Assembly: GCF_014651015.1 (NCBI RefSeq) | Contig: NZ_BMWB01000001.1 | Span: 718,137-782,136, forward strand | Direction of reading: 5' to 3' | DNA: 64,000 nucleotides | Source: Streptomyces xantholiticus | GTDB taxonomy: Bacteria > Actinomycetota > Actinomycetes > Streptomycetales > Streptomycetaceae | In this document: positions 20,184 to 27,580 of the stretch, piece by piece | How the letters are laid out: every line of letters begins with the position of its first letter | Position numbering within the stretch: the first letter of the stretch is position 1 | The notes under the pieces: model-generated | What the model saw: only the letters and a program-made list of their open reading frames with translations | What the model was told of the DNA's origin: nothing | Database searches by the model: none | Translations under genes and position numbers: made by a program

Positions 20184-20912
20184 ATGACCGAGAGCATGCC
20201 GGTGCGCTGCCCGGTCTGCAGCCGCGACCACTTCTACGCGGCCCCCGTCTACCCGTGTGCGTGCGGCGCCCCGCTCGCACCGCCCCTGCTGCGCGCCGCC
20301 CGGCCCGAGCCGATCACGCACCGGACCTGGACGGACGACTGGGTCACCGTCCGCTGTCCCGCGTGCGAGCGGCAGGACCAGTGGCCGCAGCCCGAGCTCG
20401 GCTGCCCGTGCGGCACGGTGCTGCGCATCCCCGTCCGGCCGGTCAGCGCGCCGGCCGCGCCGGCGCCCGGAGGGAGCCGGGACAGCCGGGTCCCCTCGCA
20501 CACACCGCTGCCCCGCACCGCTGCCACCTCCCGCCCCACCTTCCGGCCGGTGACCATCCGCACTGCGCGCGACGCGGTCACCGCGGCCGCGCTCTATCTG
20601 AAGTGGCTCGGCTTCCGCGACGTGGTCCAGCCGGAGGTGCGGCCGGTGTCGGGCATCGACCTGAGAGGCCAGGGCGTGGTGGCCCAGGTCGACCCCACCA
20701 CCAGACCCGCGACACTGCGCGCCGTCGAATGCCTGTGGCTGAACGGCCTGTCCTCCTCGGCCGTGAGCGTCCTGTTCTCCCTCGCGGGCTACGCGGACGA
20801 CGCCCGTGCCCGCGCGGACCAGCTCGGCATCCCGCTCTTCGTCATGGACCTCACGGGCTGCCCACAGCCGGTCAACGCTCCCGCGGACGAACTGATCGCG
20901 ACCGGCGCGTAA
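20184..20912 (+). CDS. Zinc-ribbon protein with restriction-endonuclease-like C-terminal domain
   Basis: A 242-residue protein of unknown role. The N-terminus holds Cys clusters typical of paired zinc ribbons (CPVCSRDH, CACG, CPACERQD, CPCG; residues 8-75). After a Pro-rich linker, the C-terminal 115 residues (ARDAVTAAALYLKWLGFRDV, GIDLRGQGVVAQV, GYADDARARADQLGIPLFVMDLTG) follow the pattern of Mrr/PD-(D/E)XK folds. The catalytic lysine of the QxK motif appears to be Asp (AQVD), so it may bind rather than cut DNA. ATG 20184 was chosen at the start of the ribbon, with AGAGGGGG upstream. Fold assignment is by eye. Confidence 0.6.
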   Translation: MTESMPVRCPVCSRDHFYAAPVYPCACGAPLAPPLLRAARPEPITHRTWTDDWVTVRCPACERQDQWPQPELGCPCGTVLRIPVRPVSAPAAPAPGGSRDSRVPSHTPLPRTAATSRPTFRPVTIRTARDAVTAAALYLKWLGFRDVVQPEVRPVSGIDLRGQGVVAQVDPTTRPATLRAVECLWLNGLSSSAVSVLFSLAGYADDARARADQLGIPLFVMDLTGCPQPVNAPADELIATGA

Positions 20913-21033
20913 CCCCTCGAACCGCACCGCAGCTCAAAAGAAGCTCAGAACCTGACTTTTCAGGCTTCGGACCACGCTACGGACGGGCACAATCCCGGCA
21001 CAGCCGCAGGACGGCTCGGGGGAGGTGGGCGTG

Positions 21034-21810
21034 ATGCCCCTCGACATGTGGTGGTTCGTCGGAGCGTGCGGGGTCTGGCTCGGCGCCGCCGCGATGCTGT
21101 TGAGGGCCCGGGGGCCCGCACCCGACGACACTCCGGACGCGCAGACCGTCGCCCTGCTGCGCGGCGGCCCGGAAGCCGCCGTGACGGTCGCCCTCGTCGC
21201 CCTTCAGCAGCGCGGCGTCGTCACCAACGGACGCCCTGGCACGGTACGCACCGACGGCTGGGCCATCGCGATCCGTGAACCGCTGCAGCTCGCCGTCCAC
21301 TCCTCGCTGCGCCGGCCCGTCGCACCGAGGACACTGATCACCGTGCCCCGGGTGCGCAGGGCGCTGGCCGCACTGTGCGACCGCTGCGCGCAGTCGGGTC
21401 TGCTGCGCTCCCACGGCCGCTGGTACACCGCGCGTGCGCTGCTGTACGCGGTGCCGGTGACGATCGCGGTGGGGTGCATGGCGACGCCGGTGGCGGCGCC
21501 GCAGCTCGCCGCCTCCGCGGTCCCGGTCGCCGCCGCGGCGGGCCTGTGGTTCGTACCGCGGCAGACACGGGCCGGCCGGCAGCTGCTCACCTCACTGCGC
21601 GAGATCCATCCGCTGGAGCGGCGCCGCTCCGTCGGCCCGCGCGTCGTGATGTCCGTCGCCCTGCACGGCGACCGGGCCCTGACCCTGCACCTCCCCCACT
21701 TCGCCCGCGGCAGTGGTCTGCTCCGCCACGGCAGCAGGGATCGCGGCTTCCCCCCGGATGAACGCGCGTTCGACGCCGGCCTCGGCACCCTCGGCGGCGC
21801 TGACCACTAG
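21034..21810 (+). CDS. TIGR04222 family membrane protein
   Basis: A 258-residue protein with an N-terminal membrane segment (WWFVGACGVWLGAAAMLL), a central cytoplasmic part and a second hydrophobic pair at about 150-185 (LLYAVPVTIAVGCMATPVAAPQLAASAVPVAAAAGLWFV). The PEAAVTVALVALQQRGVV and TRAGRQLLTSLRE segments are typical of the TIGR04222 group, abundant in Streptomyces and of unknown function. GGAGG at about 21020 supports ATG 21034; a GTG three bases earlier is also possible. Confidence 0.7.
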   Translation: MPLDMWWFVGACGVWLGAAAMLLRARGPAPDDTPDAQTVALLRGGPEAAVTVALVALQQRGVVTNGRPGTVRTDGWAIAIREPLQLAVHSSLRRPVAPRTLITVPRVRRALAALCDRCAQSGLLRSHGRWYTARALLYAVPVTIAVGCMATPVAAPQLAASAVPVAAAAGLWFVPRQTRAGRQLLTSLREIHPLERRRSVGPRVVMSVALHGDRALTLHLPHFARGSGLLRHGSRDRGFPPDERAFDAGLGTLGGADH

Positions 21811-21930
21811 GACCTCTCGTTCGATCAGGCCGGGATCACGCAGCCCGGCACGCGCACCGATCCGGCCTGATCCACACGCAGGACCACGGGCCGGCCGACG
21901 GGCGCAGCCCGGCCCGGTCATACTCGACGC

Positions 21931-22437
21931 ATGCGGATCAGACTGGTCGAGGAAGCCGAACTCCCCCTGCTCCAGGACATCGAGCGGGCGGCCGGGGAGC
22001 CGTTCCGGGCGCTGGGCATGTCGGCGATCGCCGACGACGAGCCGCCCTCCCTGGCGGAGCTGGAACGTCACCGGCGCGAGGGACACGCATGGGTCGCGGT
22101 CGACGGGTCGGGCCGGGTCGCCGCCTACCTGATCAGCGACGCGGTCGACGGCGCGGCCCATGTCGAGCAGGTCTCGGTGCACCCGGACGCCGCCCGCCGG
22201 GGGGTGGGCCGCGCACTGATCGACCACCTTGCGGCGCACGCTCTGAAGGAGGACCTGACGGCACTGACACTGACCACGTTCACCGACGTGCCGTGGAACG
22301 CTCCCTACTACGCACGGCTCGGCTTCCGTACCCTCCAGGAGCGCGAACTGACCGTGGGGCTGCGTGAGATCCGGCGCGCGGAGGTACGCCACGGCCTCGA
22401 CCGCTGGGCGCGGGTGTGCATGCGCCGCGAGCTGTGA
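21931..22437 (+). CDS. GNAT family N-acetyltransferase
   Basis: A 168-residue acetyltransferase. The acetyl-CoA-binding motif A is VEQVSVHPDAARRGVGRALIDHL at about 79-101, and motif B includes NAPYYARLGFRTL. The substrate is unknown. CATACT sits six bases before the ATG with no Shine-Dalgarno, so the transcript may be leaderless, a common form in Streptomyces. Confidence 0.88.
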   Translation: MRIRLVEEAELPLLQDIERAAGEPFRALGMSAIADDEPPSLAELERHRREGHAWVAVDGSGRVAAYLISDAVDGAAHVEQVSVHPDAARRGVGRALIDHLAAHALKEDLTALTLTTFTDVPWNAPYYARLGFRTLQERELTVGLREIRRAEVRHGLDRWARVCMRREL

Positions 22438-22461
22438 CGCAGTGGCCGGGCCCGGCTCCCG

Positions 22462-22599
22462 TCACCGCGTTCCGTACCGCCGGCGCAGTTCCACCTTGCG
22501 GACCTTGCCGCTCACCGTCACGGGGAAGTCCGTCAGGATCTCCAGCCGGCACGGGATGAAGAGCAAGTCGAGCGACTGCGTGCGCGGATCGCGGCCTGT
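22462..22599 (-). pseudogene. C-terminal remnant of an acyl-CoA synthetase
   Basis: On the minus strand, just past the intact AMP ligase, a reading frame ends with LEILTDFPVTVSGKVRKVELRRRYGTR and a stop at 22462-22464. This is the conserved C-terminal A10 motif of AMP-forming acyl-CoA synthetases, with its catalytic Lys, but no start and no upstream domain. It is probably the 3' end of the gene whose 5' part is at 24219-24668. It could also derive from a different synthetase. Confidence 0.65.
22583..22595 (+). repeat. 13-bp inverted repeat, left copy
   Basis: CGCGGATCGCGGC here is the exact reverse complement of 24223-24235. The two copies bracket 1.6 kb holding only the intact AMP ligase gene, whose stop codon begins six bases away, and lie at or near the breakpoints of the broken synthetase. 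At this GC content chance cannot be excluded. Confidence 0.55.
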
Positions 22600-24140
22600 C
22601 AGTCGACGCCACGGCCGTGGCCGGCCCAGTACGGCTCCCGCAGCTTGAACTTCTGGATCTTCCCCGTCGCCGTTCGCGGGATCACATCCCGGAACTCGAC
22701 GCTCGTCGGCGCCTTGTATCCGGCCATCCGCTCCTTGCAGTAGGCGATGATCTCGGCCTCACTCACCTCCGCTTCTTCGGCCGGCACCACCAGCGCCTTG
22801 ATCGTCTCGCCCCACTTCTCGTCCGGCACGCCGATCACCGCCACCTCCGCCACCGCCGGGTGACTGAAGATCGTGTCCTCCACCTCGATCGATGACACGT
22901 TCTCGCCGCCCGTGATGATCACGTCCTTCTTGCGGTCGGAGATCGTCAGGTGACCGTCCGCCTCGTCGATGGTGCCGCCGTCGCCGGTGTGGAACCAGCC
23001 GCCCTCGAGTGCCACCTCGCTCTCCTCCGGCTTGTCCCAGTACCCGTCGAGCACGACGTTCGATCTCGCCAGGACCTCTCCGGACGCAGAGACTTGCAGC
23101 TTGACCCCGAGCGCCGGCAGCCCCGCACGGGACAGCTTGCGCGCCCGTTCCTCGGCCGGCAGCTCCGCATCAACAGGCTGCGTCCGGTTGAAGGTGAGCA
23201 GGGGTGACGTCTCGGTCAGGCCGTAGATCTGCGTGAACTCCCAGCCCAGCTCCTCACCCACCCGCCGGATCATCCTGCTCGGCGGCGGGGCACCCGCACA
23301 CACGATCCGCACGCGGTCACGGCCAGGGACCGTGCCCTCCCATGTGGCCGCCGCATCCAGCACCGCATTCCATACGGCAGGCGCACCGCACATGAGCGTC
23401 ACACCATGCTCCTCGACCCGCCGCAGGATCTCCGCCCCGTCGACCTTGCGGAGCACGACCTGCTTGACGCCGAGCCCAGCCATCACGAACGGCATCCCCC
23501 AGCCGTTGCAATGGAACATCGGGAGCGTGTGCATGTAAACGTCGCGTTCCCAGGCGCGAGTGTGCAAGCCGAAGGTCAGGCCGTTGACCCAGATGTTGCG
23601 GTGGGTGAGCTGAACCCCCTTGGGGCGCGCGGTGGTTCCCGACGTGTAGTTGATCGTCGCAGTGGCGTCCTCGTCCGGGTTCGACCACGGGCGGGGCTCC
23701 ACACCGAACCTCATCAACTCGGACTCCGTCTGTGCGCCGAGGACAAAGCGGTGGCGGGCCTTGACGCTCGTCAGAGCGTCGTCCAGCTCGGGGTCGACGA
23801 GCAGCACCGAGGCCCCGCTCTGCCGCACCACGTACTCGACCTCGTCCGGCTTGAGTCGGAAGTTCACCGGCACACAGATCCGGCCGCTCATCGTCACCGC
23901 GAACAGCAGCTCCAACGAACGGGCAGAGTTGTGGCTGACTACCGCAACCCGCTCTCCCTCACCGACGCCGATCGCATCGAACCCGGCCTGCCAGGCTCGG
24001 ACGCGGTCGCCCAACTGCCCGTATGTCGTCGTCGGCACCGGCGGTGCGGGCTGATTCGGCTCGTCGACCACACCGGTGCAGTCCCGGAAGCCCAGCTCCG
24101 CACGGTCGAGGAAGTCGGTGACAGTCATCGGTACACGCAT
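22599..24140 (-). CDS. AMP-dependent acyl-CoA synthetase / ligase
   Basis: A 513-residue member of the ANL superfamily activating a carboxylic acid as acyl-AMP and then acyl-CoA. Visible motifs: A3 YTSGTTARPKGV, A5 YGLTETSP, A7 WFHTGD, A8 ISDRKKDVIITGGENVSS, and A10 PRTATGKIQKFKLRE. The overall pattern fits medium- or long-chain acyl-CoA synthetases of the FadD/AlkK type, but the substrate cannot be told. An alternative start is four codons downstream. The gene is intact although it sits between the two parts of a decayed synthetase, suggesting insertion or recombination. Confidence 0.9.
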   Translation of the reverse strand: MRVPMTVTDFLDRAELGFRDCTGVVDEPNQPAPPVPTTTYGQLGDRVRAWQAGFDAIGVGEGERVAVVSHNSARSLELLFAVTMSGRICVPVNFRLKPDEVEYVVRQSGASVLLVDPELDDALTSVKARHRFVLGAQTESELMRFGVEPRPWSNPDEDATATINYTSGTTARPKGVQLTHRNIWVNGLTFGLHTRAWERDVYMHTLPMFHCNGWGMPFVMAGLGVKQVVLRKVDGAEILRRVEEHGVTLMCGAPAVWNAVLDAAATWEGTVPGRDRVRIVCAGAPPPSRMIRRVGEELGWEFTQIYGLTETSPLLTFNRTQPVDAELPAEERARKLSRAGLPALGVKLQVSASGEVLARSNVVLDGYWDKPEESEVALEGGWFHTGDGGTIDEADGHLTISDRKKDVIITGGENVSSIEVEDTIFSHPAVAEVAVIGVPDEKWGETIKALVVPAEEAEVSEAEIIAYCKERMAGYKAPTSVEFRDVIPRTATGKIQKFKLREPYWAGHGRGVD

Positions 24141-24218
24141 CGCTCTTCAGCTCTCCCCTATATGACTTGCTTGTTGCCCGGGACTGTTACAGCAAGGGCC
24201 GGTCGCCGCCGGCCCACA

Positions 24219-24668
24219 TCACGCCGCGATCCGCGATCGAAAAGCAGTGCCCCCTGATCTTGACGCCTTCAGGACGTCGTCGCTGCGACCCACGTACGTG
24301 ATGTAGCCGTCGTCGTCGCGGGAGCCGATGTCACCGGTGCGGTGGAAGCCCCCGGCCATCGCCTCCGCGGTGCGCTCCTCGTGCCCGTGGTAGCCCGTCA
24401 TCAAACCCACGGGCCGGGCAGACAGGTCGACCGCGATCTCGCCCTCGGCCGCGCCCGCCTCGCCGGTGGCCGGGTCGAGCAGCTCGACCTGGTACCCGGG
24501 GCTGGGGCGGCCCATCGAATGGGCCTTGAGCAGCCGGCCGGGCCTGTTGGAGACCTGCACCACCGTCTCCGTCCGGCCGGAGCCCCAGCTGGTCACCTGC
24601 CACTCGCGGGTGCTGGAGCAGGAAGTCCGGCCGGCCCGGAACCTCTCCGTGGCGCTGCCAGACGTCAT
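24219..24668 (-). pseudogene. 5' and middle remnant of an acetyl-/medium-chain acyl-CoA synthetase
   Basis: The 5' end is intact: GAGGAGG precedes an ATG at 24668 and MTSGSATERFRAGR reads like a normal N-terminus. A one-base frameshift follows (the next frame continues DFLLQH), then roughly 280 residues are missing and the sequence resumes at the A5 region (RTETVVQVSNRPG), runs through SMGRPSPGYQVELLDP and the A7/A8 motifs (FHRTGDI, YITYVGRSDDVLKAS) and stops matching abruptly at about 24265. The rest of the C-terminal domain is absent. The frameshift, internal deletion and truncated end mark it as broken. Confidence 0.75.
24223..24235 (-). repeat. 13-bp inverted repeat, right copy
   Basis: GCCGCGATCCGCG, the exact inverse of 22583-22595. 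It lies 30 bases beyond the point where the broken synthetase stops matching its family and upstream of the intact ligase gene. Confidence 0.55.
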
Positions 24669-24872
24669 GTGTCCTCCTCATTGCGGGAGACCGGCCGTCC
24701 TCCCCGAAACCCCCCTGTCGAACTGATCAACGAACCACACCCGTGAAGGACACCCGCTCCCACCCCGAACATCCGAGCCCACCACCACCAACCCGCCGAG
24801 CACATACACGAACCCGCCTGAACGCACTGATCCGTAGAACCCCCGCGCAGCGGAACCCGCCCGCCCCGCGGC

Positions 24873-26003
24873 CTAGCCGCGGTCGCGCACCGCGCCGAAA
24901 CGAACGGTGTGGGCGAGCTCCGGCCGCATACGGGCGAGCGTCCGCCCCGCCTCCTCGGCCAGTTCGTCACGCTGCGCCCGGCCGGGCGAGCCGAAGGGCT
25001 GCAAGGTCAGCGTCGCCGTCGCCGTGGTCTCCTCCAGGCGCCATATCCCGGCGAGGAAACCGTCGAGGAGGAACGTGCAGTACGCCTGGTTGCCCCGCCA
25101 CATGAGCGCCCTGTGCTCGGCGGACACCACCCGGCTGCGGTCCGCGTGTGAGAGCAGCAGGTTGTCGAACTCGGGGAGCAGACGGGCGGGCGCCGGGACA
25201 TCGGCGGCCGGCCGGGGTGCGTCCGGGAGGTCGAAGAGCTCGACACCGCGCTCGTCCCGGAAGACGGCCAGCTCGGACCGCAGCCGTTCGAAGACCTCGC
25301 GCGTCCGGGTCAGCCCGGACCAGGTCTGGAAGTCCTTGACCGAGGCGGGGCCGAAGGCGGCGAGGTAGCGCAGTGCGGTGTCGTCAGCGGCCGGGACGGG
25401 CTCGGACGGGCGGCCGAACCACCGCTCCGCCGTGGTGAGCCGGACCTGTCCGCTCCTCCCCCACAGCCCCCTCGGAGTGACCTGCACCAGCGGCAGCGAG
25501 CACCGGGCGGCCACGGACAGGGCGAACGGGTCGGCGTCCGGCCAGTGCGCGAGCAGTGCCTCCCGCAGTTCCTTCATGGTGCGCGGCTTTTCCTCGACGA
25601 GTTCCCGCGCGACGAAGGCCAGCCGCCCGAGGTCCACCCCGGCGAGCCCGCGCCTGAACTGAGCCAGCTCCCGGTCCCGCGCGGCCTGCACAAGGGGCCG
25701 CAGCCGCATGCAGTCCTCGGCGGTGTGCGTGTGGATCGTGGACCGCATGGTCACGATCCGCCCGACCGCACGGGTGTCCATCAGCGCGGAGAGCTCGTCC
25801 GGGGCGAAGTCCTCCAGACGCGCTGCGAGGGCGTAGTAGGGCGGTTTCACGTTCTGCGCCTGCAGGCCGACGAGGTGCGCGACCGCGCCGGCGACGGGCA
25901 TCTGCGCCCGCGGCACGCGCCGCAGCAGGAGCTGCCGTGCGAGGGTCGCCCGGTTCAGTGCTCGGGTGTCGAGAACGGGATGCGTCGCGGTTTTCGATGC
26001 CAT
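24873..26003 (-). CDS. Winged-helix HTH_42 protein, AlkZ-like DNA glycosylase
   Basis: A 376-residue member of the winged-helix DNA-binding domain family that includes the AlkZ and YcaQ/AlkX glycosylases, which remove alkylated or cross-linked bases. The LVGLQAQ stretch has Gln48 and Gln50 in the QxQ arrangement used for catalysis in AlkZ. Other family landmarks are TMRSTIHTHTAEDC, LRYLAAFGPASVKDFQTWSGL and LLPEFDNLLLSHADRSRV. ATG 26003 is where similarity starts. It is divergent from ppk2 across a large palindrome. The true lesion is unknown. Confidence 0.8.
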   Translation of the reverse strand: MASKTATHPVLDTRALNRATLARQLLLRRVPRAQMPVAGAVAHLVGLQAQNVKPPYYALAARLEDFAPDELSALMDTRAVGRIVTMRSTIHTHTAEDCMRLRPLVQAARDRELAQFRRGLAGVDLGRLAFVARELVEEKPRTMKELREALLAHWPDADPFALSVAARCSLPLVQVTPRGLWGRSGQVRLTTAERWFGRPSEPVPAADDTALRYLAAFGPASVKDFQTWSGLTRTREVFERLRSELAVFRDERGVELFDLPDAPRPAADVPAPARLLPEFDNLLLSHADRSRVVSAEHRALMWRGNQAYCTFLLDGFLAGIWRLEETTATATLTLQPFGSPGRAQRDELAEEAGRTLARMRPELAHTVRFGAVRDRG

Positions 26004-26015
26004 GCCGGGCACGCT

Positions 26016-26064
26016 ACCCACGCTTGCGGACAGTTTCTGTCCGCAATGCTGGGCGAGCGTGGGT
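26016..26064. promoter_or_regulatory. Nested palindrome between the divergent glycosylase and PPK2 genes
   Basis: A perfect 10-bp inverted repeat with a 3-base centre (TTGCGGACAG at 26024-26033, TTT, CTGTCCGCAA at 26037-26046) is flanked by a second, exact 8-bp pair (ACCCACGC at 26016-26023 and GCGTGGGT at 26057-26064). It starts 12 bp upstream of the glycosylase start and ends 51 bp before ppk2. An operator for a dimeric repressor shared by both promoters is the simplest reading. Confidence 0.65.
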
Positions 26065-26114
26065 GGAATCATGGTGGATACGTGATCGGCAGCCGGACGG
26101 GGCAGGTGGCATCC

Positions 26115-27101
26115 ATGGGCGACGCGACGGAGCGGAAAGCGGACGGGCAGCGGCTGCTGGACGGGATGACCGTGGACACCAGCCAGCCGGAGCGCCCGGT
26201 GCTCCTCGACGAGGACGGCCGCCCGATCAAGACCTGGCGGGAGAACTACCCGTACGACCGTAAGGTCGGCCGGTCCGAGTACGAACGGCAGAAGCGTGTG
26301 CTGCAGATCGAGATGCTCAAGGCGCAGCGCTGGGTCAAGGACTCCGGGCAGCGGCTCATCGTGATCTGCGAGGGACGCGACGCTGCGGGCAAGGGCGGCA
26401 CGATCCAGCGTTTCATGGAGCGGCTGAATCCTCGTGGCGCACGCGTGGTGGCGCTCGAGAAGCCGACGGAACGCGAGGCCGCGCAGTGGTACTTCCAGCG
26501 TTACGCGGCCCATCTGCCGTCCGCGGGCGAGATCGTGTTCTTCGACCGCTCCTGGTACAACCGGGCCGGTGTGGAACGGGTCATGGGGTTCTGCACCAAG
26601 TCGCAGTACGACCTGTTCCTGCACCAGTGCCCGCAGTTCGAACGGATGCTGGTCGAGGACGGGATCATCCTGGTCAAGTTCTGGTTCTCGGTGTCCCGCG
26701 CGGAGCAGCGCACCCGCTTCGCGATCCGCCAGGTCGACCCGGTGCGCCAGTGGAAGCTGTCCCCCACGGACGTCGCGTCGCTGGACCTGTGGGACGAGTA
26801 CACCACGGCCAAGGTGGACATGTTCCGTGCCACGGACACCGGGCACGCGCCGTGGACGGTGGTCAAGAGCAACGACAAGCGCCGTGGCCGGCTGGAGGCG
26901 ATGCGCAGTCTGCTGTGGCGGCTGGACTACGACAGCAAGGACACCGGGGCCATCGGACGGCCGGACCCGCTGATCGTCGGGGCGGCGGACACACTCCTGG
27001 AGCCGGGCGAGGAGAACAGCTCGCTGTCCCCGACCCCGCTCGCCGACCACGCGGAAGGCCCGGGCGAGCACCCGGGCAGCGGGCCCGGGCGCGGAGAGTG
27101 A
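26115..27101 (+). CDS. ppk2: Polyphosphate kinase 2
   Basis: A 328-residue PPK2-family kinase that transfers phosphate between polyphosphate and nucleoside diphosphates. Walker A is EGRDAAGKGGTIQRF, the Walker B / lid region is VFFDRSWYNRAGVERVMGFC, and LVKFWFSVSRAEQRTRF and DMFRATDTGHAPWTVVKSNDKRRGRL follow. The single-domain length fits the class that makes ATP from ADP. ATG 26115 was preferred to much earlier in-frame codons because similarity begins after it. The last 40 residues are a variable acidic tail. Confidence 0.92.
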   Translation: MGDATERKADGQRLLDGMTVDTSQPERPVLLDEDGRPIKTWRENYPYDRKVGRSEYERQKRVLQIEMLKAQRWVKDSGQRLIVICEGRDAAGKGGTIQRFMERLNPRGARVVALEKPTEREAAQWYFQRYAAHLPSAGEIVFFDRSWYNRAGVERVMGFCTKSQYDLFLHQCPQFERMLVEDGIILVKFWFSVSRAEQRTRFAIRQVDPVRQWKLSPTDVASLDLWDEYTTAKVDMFRATDTGHAPWTVVKSNDKRRGRLEAMRSLLWRLDYDSKDTGAIGRPDPLIVGAADTLLEPGEENSSLSPTPLADHAEGPGEHPGSGPGRGE

Positions 27102-27170
27102 ACGTTCCCTCCCGCAGCGACCCGGCCGACTCTCGGCATCCGGCCCGGCGAAGGCCTCTTGTCAGGCAGA

Positions 27171-27578
27171 ATGCCGTACATGCCCGAATACCTTGAACTC
27201 GACCTGGCCGGCGCCGCGTTACGGGTGGAGCTGGCCGACGCCGGAGAACCGGCAGCGGCCCTCGTCACCGGCGTTGCGCCGGAGGCACCGGACCTTCCCG
27301 ACGGATTCGGCACCGCCACTCCGGTGGGACGCGGCCGGCGGGCCGCCGAGCTCGCAACGGATGCCCTGCGACGCACACTGCGCCCGCTCGGGCCGCTCCT
27401 GGAGGAGGTGCACGGCGCCGTCACCGGTACCGAGAACCCCCCGCAGGAGCTCAAGGTCGAATTCGGCATCCAGATCGGCCAGGACCTCAAGCTGGGCATC
27501 GTCGGTGCGAACGGCAAGGCGACCATGACGGTGAGCGCGACCTGGCAGCAGGGCAACGCCGGTTCCGGCCAGGGGTGA
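27171..27578 (+). CDS. Trypsin-co-occurring domain protein (Trypco1 / CU044_2847 family)
   Basis: A protein of about 135 residues (132 if ATG 27180 is used). VGRGRRAAELATDALRRTLRPLGPLLEEVHGAVTGTENPPQELKVEFGIQIGQDLKLGIVG is the hallmark of the small Trypco1/CU044_2847 family, found beside trypsin-like proteases in predicted conflict systems. The C-terminal half looks like a small beta domain. The stop overlaps the next gene's upstream GTG, so the two are probably coupled. Function is unproven; a role in regulating or delivering the protease is proposed by context. Confidence 0.8.
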   Translation: MPYMPEYLELDLAGAALRVELADAGEPAAALVTGVAPEAPDLPDGFGTATPVGRGRRAAELATDALRRTLRPLGPLLEEVHGAVTGTENPPQELKVEFGIQIGQDLKLGIVGANGKATMTVSATWQQGNAGSGQG

Positions 27579-27580
27579 GG

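Noticed and set aside
20940..20968. Terminator after the zinc-ribbon gene
   Set aside because: Only short five-base stems with an internal bulge could be drawn; too weak to list.
22583..24235. Insertion sequence ended by the 13-bp inverted repeats
   Set aside because: No transposase is encoded between them and I saw no target-site duplication, so it is reported only as an inverted-repeat-bracketed gene.
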